From AWTP1-13 sp963820375 (GTDB lineage Bacteria > Pseudomonadota > Alphaproteobacteria > Rhizobiales > Hyphomicrobiaceae): 64,000 bases of DNA. Position numbers and translations under genes: made by a program. Of the stretch, positions 43,371-49,582 are shown piece after piece. The notes beneath the pieces were generated by a model that did no database searches, was not told the origin of the DNA, and saw only the letters and a program-made list of their open reading frames with translations. The stretch lies in contig CAWFZX010000003.1 in assembly GCA_963820375.1 (NCBI GenBank), positions 106,935 through 170,934 of the forward strand, given 5' to 3'. Position 1 is the first letter of the stretch; each line of letters begins with the position of its first letter.

Positions 43371-43460
43371 TCACCTGCGCCGCCTGTAGTCCAGCGCCAT
43401 TCGCAGCAGTGCGGCACGCTTCAGGGCCTGCTGGCGGGACCGTCCCGGTCGACAGGTCAT
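43371..43460 (-). CDS. Tiny Arg-rich reading frame coupled to the PNPOx-like gene
   Basis: 29 codons. The ATG overlaps the TGA of the PNPOx-like gene (ATGA), the arrangement used elsewhere in this window for real coupled genes. The product is basic (RSRQQALKRAALLRMALDY, then four Arg). It could be a small peptide or merely the tail of a lost gene. Nothing similar was recognised. Confidence 0.25.
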   Translation of the reverse strand: MTCRPGRSRQQALKRAALLRMALDYRRRR

Positions 43461-43933
43461 CCCTCGAAGCTCCCGTTCGGCTGGAGCTTGCGGAATCGAG
43501 ATGTCCAAAGTCGTCTCAGCTCAAGCTCGGTCTTGCCGTCATCGTAGGCGGGCGACGTCAGGGGCAGGGCCTTTGTGACGGTGATCGCCACGATGGCGCG
43601 GATACGCCCGGCAAGCGCTCCGCGGAAGTGTTGCAGGAGGCGGTCGAAGCCGTCTGCCCCTTGCTCAACCACCTGTGCCGTCCCGGCGAACCGATAGCCC
43701 CGACGCACGAAGGGATCGACAAAGTTCACCTCGATCCGCGGATTGTTCCGCAGATTTCGGATCGTTCCGGGTGATCGGATCTCGCCGAACGCGATAGTCG
43801 CGTCGTCGAGCACTACGAAGGTGCCTTTCGGCGAGACGTTGGGCGCGCCGTCCAAAGCCGTCGTCGCAACGAACCCGAGCCGCTGCTCCTCGACGATTCG
43901 CTTCATGTCTGGCGTCAGCATCTTCGGTCTCAT
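43457..43933 (-). CDS. Pyridoxamine 5'-phosphate oxidase-like flavoprotein
   Basis: 158 residues, a split beta-barrel FMN-binding fold. LTPDMKRIVEEQRLGFVATTALDGAPNVSPKG is the characteristic start, followed by the FMN-side GEIRSPGTIRNLRNNPRIEVNFVD. The true PdxH substrate residues are not evident, so this is one of the many PNPOx-like proteins of uncertain substrate (general stress, F420 or FMN types). The start is at MRPKML; MLTPDM four codons on is an alternative. It stands in the eroded region between remnants. Confidence 0.83.
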   Translation of the reverse strand: MRPKMLTPDMKRIVEEQRLGFVATTALDGAPNVSPKGTFVVLDDATIAFGEIRSPGTIRNLRNNPRIEVNFVDPFVRRGYRFAGTAQVVEQGADGFDRLLQHFRGALAGRIRAIVAITVTKALPLTSPAYDDGKTELELRRLWTSRFRKLQPNGSFEG

Positions 43934-43965
43934 GTGCTGCGCAACTTCAGGCGAGTTCGGCAGAT

Positions 43966-44156
43966 ATCCGCGCCGTCTGGCGGGGGTTCGGCGCCCCCCC
44001 ATGTAGCCCCCTACTCGCCGCGGCTTTGGCACCCGCCTGATCGAGAACGGTCTTCCTCATCCCCTCGATGGCAAGGTGAAGCTAGATTTTCTGCCGGGCG
44101 GCGCCGTGTGCGCGATGATGCCACTCGTCAAATTGCGGCCTGAAAATTCAAACTGA
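43966..44156 (+). pseudogene. C-terminal remnant of an HWE-type sensor histidine kinase
   Basis: Read by hand: one frame gives GGGSAPPHVAP (from about 43980). After a one-base shift near 44010 another frame gives PPTRRGFGTRLIENGL, then LDGKVKLDFLPGGAVCAMMPLVKL and a stop at 44154-44156. This is the conserved end of HWE/HisKA_2 kinases, whose ATP-binding domain closes with W(x)E-GGPPV-PP-RRGFGxRLIE-(x)-LGG-V-LDF-P-GxxC. Upstream the dimerisation and sensor parts are missing; the PNPOx-like gene lies there on the other strand. The fragment is truncated at its 5' side and frameshifted, so it cannot make a kinase. Confidence 0.68.
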
Positions 44157-44636
44157 GACAGTTCCGGGCCATTGGCAAGACCATGGCCGCTCACCACGCC
44201 GGCATCGCGCGCTAGTTCGCGGCGGAAAGGCCACCAGTGGACCTCCGAAGGGGCGGCATCGGTACACTGGCTCAAGATCTATCCGAAGGACATCTTGCAC
44301 AGCGTTAAAGAAGTAACGACAGTTTGCGAGCGCGCGGCATCACCATCCTGCACTGCTCCGGCGACAAAGCGTGGGGCTCAGGCGGCTGGTGCAGTGGTTG
44401 AACGGCAAGTCGATCGGTGAACGAGATGATTTCCGACCGGACTATCGGATCGACCTGGGGCAGTGGCAGAGAAACTGGCGGACGCTATCCCGCTGAAGGT
44501 GCGTTTTAACCCGCCTCGGACGGTCGCGACCGGAACCACGCTTGCATCCGTTTTCAGCATTGCACTACCGTTTGACGTCGAACTCGAACACCTGTCGAGT
44601 GCCCAGCGGCCTCGCGACGATCGTGGAACAATAGCG
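44157..44636. other. Gap with an unidentified possible gene fragment
   Basis: 480 bases with no complete gene. On the plus strand a frame ending at 44496 contains a protein-like stretch, LRRLVQWLNGKSIGERDDF then RPDYRIDLGQWQRNWRTLSR, but it has no start or ribosome site and no relative was recognised. It may be another gene remnant like those on either side. Confidence 0.35.
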
Positions 44637-45467
44637 ATGCCCATTGAACAATCTCGCGACCCAAAGCAATTCTCCGATTTTGAACGATCGGGCTGGGACA
44701 ACAACATCAGCGGTTACGATGCCGCCTTCGGTGCGGTGGCCCGCCAGAGTGTACGTCGCATGCTCGATGCCGCGCGGGTGACGCGCGGTATGCGAGTACT
44801 GGATGCATGTTGTGGCCCCGCCATGCTGGCGGCAGGGGCATTGGAACGTGGAGCGGAGGCAGTCGGTCTTGATTTCTCCTTAGCGGCGGTCGAACTCGCC
44901 CGGAGGTTGGTGCCCAAGGGCAGTTTTGAGCGAGGCGACGTCCAGGCTCTACCGTTTCCGGCGGGACGTTTTGATGCCGTGCTCTGCGGCTACGGTCTCA
45001 TGCACTTGCCGGACCCCGCCGCGGCGTTGCGCGAGATGCTACGGGTGCTGCGCCCTGGTGGCCGAGCAACACTCAGCGTTTGGGCCTCAACTGGCTTCGG
45101 TTTCAGCTTGGTGTATGAGGCGGTTCGTGCCCGCGGCAGCCTGGATGTGAGCTTGCCGCACGGGCCCGATTTTTTTCAGTTTGGATCACCGGAGCGAATG
45201 TTGGCGGCGCTGGAGCAGGCGGGCTTCGCCGACACCGCAGCGTTTTCCTTCCATCAGGACTGGCGCGTGCTCAATGCGGACAGTTACATTGAATCCATTC
45301 TTACTGGCACAGTCCGTGCTCGCGCCGTTCTTGCCGCTCAATCGGGTGCGGCGGCGGCTGACGTGCGCGCCTATATGGCCGACTATCTGAGCCGCTTTCG
45401 ATCGCCTGCAGGCGGATTGGTCGTACCGATGCCGGCAATCATCGGTAGCGGGGCGCGGCCTACCTGA
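44637..45467 (+). CDS. SAM-dependent methyltransferase, class I (UbiE-like)
   Basis: 276 residues from the ATG at 44637. The SAM-binding motifs are clear: I = VLDACCGPAMLAAGALERG, II = GLDFSLAAVELARR, then FERGDVQALPFPAGRFDAVLCGYGLMHL and LREMLRVLRPGGRATLSVW, which is the arrangement of Methyltransf_11. The C-terminal 80 residues are a variable substrate part. No start signal is strong. No pathway gene is close, so the acceptor is unknown. It stands within the eroded region but is intact. Confidence 0.88.
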   Translation: MPIEQSRDPKQFSDFERSGWDNNISGYDAAFGAVARQSVRRMLDAARVTRGMRVLDACCGPAMLAAGALERGAEAVGLDFSLAAVELARRLVPKGSFERGDVQALPFPAGRFDAVLCGYGLMHLPDPAAALREMLRVLRPGGRATLSVWASTGFGFSLVYEAVRARGSLDVSLPHGPDFFQFGSPERMLAALEQAGFADTAAFSFHQDWRVLNADSYIESILTGTVRARAVLAAQSGAAAADVRAYMADYLSRFRSPAGGLVVPMPAIIGSGARPT

Positions 45468-45509
45468 AGTTGAGCCGCCAAGGCAACTTGGTTCGGTGTC
45501 GTCTGCCGG

Positions 45510-45848
45510 TCAACCCTTGATGAACGGTATGAAGGGGATGCGCTCACGCCGTGATAGCCGAGGCAGGAGTTTCTCGATCGCGATCTTGAAGTGATCCGTT
45601 GTCTCGTGAGCTTTCCAGCCGGCTTCGTTGGCGTAGAGTTCGAAGATGAAGAAAAGAGACGGTTTTGTCGGCGAGCGATAGGCAAGGAACAGCTTGACGC
45701 CTGGCTCCGCCATTGTGGGGGGCGTCATGACCTCTAGTATCTCAGACACGGCGTCCGCTTCGCCATCCTTGGCTTCGAGCATGATCGCCACTACGAAACC
45801 TTCATTGAGCGCATGCAGGGTTTGTTGCGGTATCCAGTCTGTGAGCAT
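45510..45848 (-). CDS. Antibiotic biosynthesis monooxygenase (ABM)-domain protein
   Basis: 112 residues, one dimeric alpha-beta barrel. FVVAIMLEAKDGEADAVSEIL at the front, LFFIFELYANEAGWKAHETTDHFK in the middle (His typical of the family) match quinol-monooxygenase-like ABM proteins. GGAG is seven bases before the ATG at 45848. A perfect palindrome lies 41 bases upstream of the start, so the gene is likely under a local regulator (inference). A role in quinone or electrophile handling is possible. Confidence 0.85.
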   Translation of the reverse strand: MLTDWIPQQTLHALNEGFVVAIMLEAKDGEADAVSEILEVMTPPTMAEPGVKLFLAYRSPTKPSLFFIFELYANEAGWKAHETTDHFKIAIEKLLPRLSRRERIPFIPFIKG

Positions 45849-45889
45849 CGTCAGTCTCCGGGGTGAGGGCTGACGATAGCGCACCACTG

Positions 45890-45906
45890 CTGACACCTGG
45901 TGTCAG
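45890..45906. promoter_or_regulatory. Palindromic operator-like site
   Basis: CTGACACC and GGTGTCAG form a perfect 8-base inverted repeat around a single central T. It is placed in the promoter region of the ABM gene. The dyad size suits a dimeric regulator such as a MerR, MarR or HxlR protein, but no regulator gene is adjacent; the neighbouring gene on the other side is a decayed recombinase. Confidence 0.6.
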
Positions 45907-45977
45907 TATTGATCTGCGCTTCGCCACGGCGTCACGGGTGCTGGACTGCACACCTGTACGGTCGGCCGCGCAAATCA

Positions 45978-46205
45978 TCACCCGCTACCAAGGCGCTCTG
46001 GCGCGTACGTCTTCGCTGCCCGGAATTCGAGCTTGACGATTTCCATGACCGTATTCTTGCTGCGCCCATTCCTGCTGATCAGCCGGGAGGACAGCCCTTC
46101 CTTGTGCAGCGCGAGAACCTGCCTAGCCTTCGTGTTTGACGGACGCTACCCAACTGCCGGCCCAAGCCTGACGCCGCGCGCGCTCGCTCTGCAGTCCGAG
46201 GATGG
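45978..46205 (-). pseudogene. C-terminal remnant of a serine recombinase (resolvase/invertase)
   Basis: Read by hand on the minus strand: ASARGVRLG, then after a stop or shift near 46148 the stretch RPSNTKARQVLALHKEG, followed by LSSRLISRNGRSKNTVMEIV, with a stop at 45978-45980. This is the hinge (RGVRLGRP) and C-terminal helix-turn-helix of resolvase/invertase proteins. The recognition helix has lost about two residues (GRSKNTV instead of xGLSKNTV). The catalytic Ser domain is absent, and no terminal repeats of a transposon were seen. It marks past mobile-element activity at this locus. Confidence 0.65.
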
Positions 46206-46544
46206 GATCAGCTTCGATAGGGGGCATCATGCGGGAGTTCGGTCGTTCGCGCTGTTCACTGGGCAACAGGGGTGGGAAAATTTCTCCCCACCCCGGTGGT
46301 GATCATCAAGGCCTGGCGCGACCTCGTCGCGAGCAGGCATGCGGCAAGTGCGAAAAAGTCAACCTCCACGGCGGTCGAGCTCGAGCATGCCGAAATCTCG
46401 ATTGCAGTGCACCATGGATGGGGCCTCACCCGCTTACGCCGGCGCAACCAGGCAGGAGTTGGGTTGGAATCTCAACCCCGTCTCTATAACGTCGGAAAAT
46501 CTTGCCGATGCTGGTAAGGGTCTATGGTGTATGGGAGATGAGAA
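46206..46544. other. Gap without a supported gene (right end of the eroded region)
   Basis: 339 bases. The N-terminal half expected for the recombinase is not here. Two hairpins were seen: GGGGTGGG with CCCACCCC (46269-46294, 10-base loop) and GGGTTG with CAACCC near 46460. Neither has a T-run. The last 30 bases hold the ribosome site of the cupin gene. Confidence 0.4.
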
Positions 46545-46970
46545 ATGTCTGAACGCGCCGACCTGCCTCCGGAGTATCGCCATATCGACGAGCAGCCGTG
46601 GGAGACGCTGCGGTGGCCCGGTCAAGAAAGCAAGATGATGTACCATCCGCGGCCCGAGCGCCCCACCGAGCCCAACGCCGGTCTCGTTCGCTACGAGCCA
46701 GGCTCGCACCACCCCCGCCACCGGCACGACTTCGCCCAGGTCTGGTACATCCTCGAGGGTGAGTTCAAGATCGGCGACAAGCAATACGGACCCGGAACCA
46801 TGGTCTTTCACCCGGACCCCCACTTCGAGGAGCCGCTTTCGACAGAGACCGGCGGATTGATGCTGTTCGTGCAATACCCGGGCCCCTCCACTGGAGGTCG
46901 ACCGATCTACGATGGCCGCTTCAACATGCAGGCGCGACGTCCGATCGAGGAAGAAACCGTCGACGTTTGA
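46545..46970 (+). CDS. Cupin-domain protein
   Basis: 141 residues with a single cupin barrel. Motif 1 is GSHHPRHRHDFAQVWYILEGEFKIG, with the metal-binding His and Glu-like residues, and motif 2 is YGPGTMVFHPDPHFEEPLSTE. GGGAG lies nine bases before the ATG. Small single-domain cupins act as dioxygenases, isomerases or sensors; nothing further can be assigned. It seems intact, at the right edge of the eroded region. Confidence 0.85.
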   Translation: MSERADLPPEYRHIDEQPWETLRWPGQESKMMYHPRPERPTEPNAGLVRYEPGSHHPRHRHDFAQVWYILEGEFKIGDKQYGPGTMVFHPDPHFEEPLSTETGGLMLFVQYPGPSTGGRPIYDGRFNMQARRPIEEETVDV

Positions 46971-47128
46971 TCGGATTTCGTGGCGCCATCGGTAACCATT
47001 ACCGCCCGCCAGGGCTGCCGCCGCAGGCGCCTGTTAACGAAGTTTTTCTGCCCTCAAGTTAGACTGGGCGACGGCCCCTTGTCGACGCTGCACAAGCGTT
47101 CGTGACGTGACAGGCGCTGGAGGCGGGG

Positions 47129-47419
47129 ATGTCGCGCATTGGCAAATGGTCGGCGCTGGCGCTGGCGGGCTGCGGGCTGTTCTGGCTGTGGAGCCCGTCC
47201 GGTGCCGAGCCGTCGCCGGCGCAAGCAGCCATCTCCTCCGGTGGCTCGCTGATCGGCCCGATGCTGGGCCTGCTGCTCGGACTGGCCATGGCCTGGCTTT
47301 ACGGGGTCGAATGGTCCACCGTCCCCGAGCGGCTGAGCGTCTGGGCCAAATTGCAGCGCCGTCGTTTCGGCTGGGCCGTGCTGGGAAGCATTTGCGCTGC
47401 CATCCTGCTCTACTTTTGA
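47129..47419 (+). CDS. Small membrane protein, two or three spans
   Basis: 96 residues with an ATG five bases after GGAGG. The first hydrophobic part (WSALALAGCGLFWLW) could be a signal anchor, the second (LIGPMLGLLLGLAMAWLYGV) and third (FGWAVLGSICAAILLYF) are membrane spans, with a basic loop AKLQRRR between the last two. No family was recognised. It is convergent with glnA, with the glnA terminator between. Confidence 0.6.
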   Translation: MSRIGKWSALALAGCGLFWLWSPSGAEPSPAQAAISSGGSLIGPMLGLLLGLAMAWLYGVEWSTVPERLSVWAKLQRRRFGWAVLGSICAAILLYF

Positions 47420-47459
47420 CCGAGCAAAGCTGAGCCAAGCCGATCACAGCATCGACAAA

Positions 47460-47484
47460 AAAGGACGGCGCGACGCCGTCCTTT
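47460..47484 (-). terminator. Rho-independent terminator of glnA
   Basis: AAAGGACGGCG and CGCCGTCCTTT form an 11-base perfect stem with a CGA loop. On the minus strand the stem is followed by a T-run (plus-strand A at 47457-47462), so it ends transcription from glnA, whose stop is 30 bases away. On the plus strand the T-run is only three bases, so it may stop the convergent small gene weakly. Confidence 0.85.
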
Positions 47485-47513
47485 GCAGCGGGATCGATGA
47501 GCGGTCGGCCTGC

Positions 47514-48935
47514 CTAGACCGAGTAGTACATGTCGAACTCGACCGGGTGCGGCGTCATCTCGAAGCGCTCCACCTCGGCCATCTTCAACTCAAGATAGGC
47601 ATCGATCATATCGTCGCTGAACACGGCCCCCTTCTTGAGGAAGTCCCGGTTCTTGTCGAGATTGTCGAGGGCCTCGCGCAGGCTGCCGCACACGGTTGGG
47701 ATCTGCGTCAGCTCCTCCGGCGGCAAATCGTAAAGGTTCTTGTCCACGGCCTCGCCCGGATGGATCTTGTTTTGGATCCCGTCCAGGCCCGCCATCAGCA
47801 TCGCCGCAAAGCCGAGATAGGGATTGGCGGCGGGGTCGGGGAAGCGCACCTCGACCCGCTTCGCCTTGGGCGAAGTGACGACAGGGATGCGGCATGAGGC
47901 AGAGCGGTTACGCACGGAATAGGCGAGCAGCACCGGCGCTTCATAGCCCGGCACCAGACGCTTGTAGGAATTGGTGGTCGGATTGGTGAAGGCATTGATG
48001 GTCTTGGCGTGCCTGAGAATACCGCCGATATAAAAGAGGCAGGTATCCGACAGGTCGGCATACTTGTTGCCGGCAAAAGTCGGCGTCGACCCTTTCCAGA
48101 TCGACTGGTGGCAGTGCATGCCCGAGCCGTTGTCGCCGAACACTGGCTTCGGCATGAAGCAGGCCGTCTTGCCGTAGGCTTGGGCCACGTTGTGGATCAC
48201 ATACTTGTAGATCTGCATGTGGTCGGCGAGCTGCACCATCGGCCCAAACTTGATACCGAGCTCATGTTGGGAGGATGCCACCTCATGATGGTGCTTCTCG
48301 ACGGTAACGCCCATCTCGGCCATCACCGAGAGCATCTCGGAGCGGATATCCTGCGCGCTATCGACGGGCGGTACCGGAAAGTAGCCTCCCTTGGTGCGGG
48401 GCCGGTGAGCCAGGTTGCCCATCTCGTAGTCCGTGCCGCTGTTGGTGGGCAACTCGCTGCCGTCGAGCCGGAACCCGGTGTTGTAGGGATCGGTGCTAAA
48501 GCGCACATCATCGAAGATGAAGAACTCCGCCTCGGGACCGAACACGACCGTGTCGCCGATGCCGGTTTGCTTGAGATAAGCTTCGGCACGCTTCGCGATC
48601 GACCGTGGGTCGCGCTCATACATCTCACCGGTTGACGGTTCGAGCACATCGCAAAAAATCGCCATTGTCGTCTGCGCGAAGAAGGGATCAATGTGGGCGC
48701 TGGCCGGGTCGGGCATCAGCGTCATGTCGGAGGCCTCGATGCCCTTCCAGCCGGCAATCGAAGAGCCGTCGAAGGCATACCCATCCGCAAACATTGCTTC
48801 GTTGACGCACGAACCGTCGGCCGTGACGTGCTGCATCTTTCCCTTGGTGTCGGTGAAGCGCAGGTCAAGAAATTTGACCTCCTTGTCCTTCATCATCTTC
48901 AAAACGTCACCAACGGACTTCGGTCGATCTGCCAT
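47514..48935 (-). CDS. glnA: Glutamine synthetase, type I
   Basis: 473 residues, close to the usual 469. It carries DLRFTDTKGKMQHV at the front, the metal site FGPEAEFFIFDD, the NEGLK-type region read as GSGMHCHQSIWK, and SCRIPVVTSPKAKRVEVRFPDPAANPY for ATP and glutamate. The adenylylation Tyr is in KNLYDLPPEE (about residue 400), so activity is expected to be tuned by GlnE. It converts glutamate and ammonia to glutamine. GGGGAG is before the ATG at 48935. It lies 69 bases after glnB in the same direction, so a glnBA transcript from the sigma-54 promoter is expected. Confidence 0.97.
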   Translation of the reverse strand: MADRPKSVGDVLKMMKDKEVKFLDLRFTDTKGKMQHVTADGSCVNEAMFADGYAFDGSSIAGWKGIEASDMTLMPDPASAHIDPFFAQTTMAIFCDVLEPSTGEMYERDPRSIAKRAEAYLKQTGIGDTVVFGPEAEFFIFDDVRFSTDPYNTGFRLDGSELPTNSGTDYEMGNLAHRPRTKGGYFPVPPVDSAQDIRSEMLSVMAEMGVTVEKHHHEVASSQHELGIKFGPMVQLADHMQIYKYVIHNVAQAYGKTACFMPKPVFGDNGSGMHCHQSIWKGSTPTFAGNKYADLSDTCLFYIGGILRHAKTINAFTNPTTNSYKRLVPGYEAPVLLAYSVRNRSASCRIPVVTSPKAKRVEVRFPDPAANPYLGFAAMLMAGLDGIQNKIHPGEAVDKNLYDLPPEELTQIPTVCGSLREALDNLDKNRDFLKKGAVFSDDMIDAYLELKMAEVERFEMTPHPVEFDMYYSV

Positions 48936-49004
48936 TGCTACTCCCCTGTCATCACTCAATGGTTTTGCTCACGCGCGAGGCTGAGCCGCATCGTTGCCAA
49001 GCAA

Positions 49005-49343
49005 TCACACCGCGTCCGCGCCGGTCTCGCCGGTGCGAATGCGAATTGCTTCTTCGATGGTCGATATGAAGATTTTGCCGTCACCGATGCGGCCGGTCTT
49101 GGCGGCCTTCTGGATCGCCTCCAGAGCCTTGCCCAGCATGTCATCGGCCAGCACCACCTCTATCTTCACCTTGGGCAGGAAATCGACGACGTACTCGGCG
49201 CCGCGGTAGAGCTCAGTGTGGCCCTTTTGCCGGCCGAAGCCTTTCGCCTCGATCACGGTGATGCCCTGCAAGCCAATTTCCTGCAGTGCCTCCTTCACCT
49301 CGTCGAGCTTGAAGGGCTTGATGATGGCTTCGATTTTCTTCAT
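49005..49343 (-). CDS. glnB: Nitrogen regulatory protein PII
   Basis: 112 residues, the normal PII length. The T-loop GHTELYRGAEYVVDF carries the uridylylation Tyr51, and the C-terminal signature KTGRIGDGKIFI is complete. It senses ATP/ADP and 2-oxoglutarate and controls GlnE, NtrB and glutamine synthetase. AAGGGAG is just before the ATG. The strong sigma-54 element at 49399-49414 and the order glnB-glnA match alphaproteobacterial glnBA. Confidence 0.97.
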   Translation of the reverse strand: MKKIEAIIKPFKLDEVKEALQEIGLQGITVIEAKGFGRQKGHTELYRGAEYVVDFLPKVKIEVVLADDMLGKALEAIQKAAKTGRIGDGKIFISTIEEAIRIRTGETGADAV

Positions 49344-49398
49344 GCGCTCCCTTCAGCTCCCACAGGCAAGGTTGGCGTGGTCGCGTATCCCGGCCTTA

Positions 49399-49414
49399 GC
49401 ACACCGCGTGCCAA
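49399..49414 (-). promoter_or_regulatory. Sigma-54 (RpoN) promoter of glnBA
   Basis: On the minus strand the sequence reads TTGGCACGCGGTGTGC: TTGGCAC, five bases, then GTGC in place of TTGC. The invariant GG and GC are exactly ten bases apart. The only mismatch to the core consensus is the first T of TTGC. The predicted start of transcription is about 44 bases before the glnB ATG. Activation by NtrC is expected from knowledge of glnBA in related bacteria; a clear NtrC site was not found by eye. Confidence 0.75.
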
Positions 49415-49582
49415 GGTTTACGCTGACATAAATCCCCACACAACGAACGACTTGTGCGTATCTACAGGGCAACCTTCGGTCGCGCCAGCCCAGAATGCGC
49501 CCAATAAATATGCAAATTGCCCATCCTTAAGGCAGCAGACCCAGATTGGCGCGGCGCGCCGGCCGGTGCATGATGGACAGCC

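Noticed and set aside
46450..46480. tRNA-like T-arm (GGGTTG - loop - CAACCC)
   Set aside because: The loop does not have the TTCGA core, and no acceptor, D or anticodon arm can be drawn around it.
41000..47000. A defence or toxin-antitoxin system in the accessory stretch
   Set aside because: The genes there (DUF4846, PNPOx-like, methyltransferase, ABM, cupin) show no nuclease, ATPase, TIR or toxin motif; the methyltransferase is a small-molecule type, not a DNA methylase.
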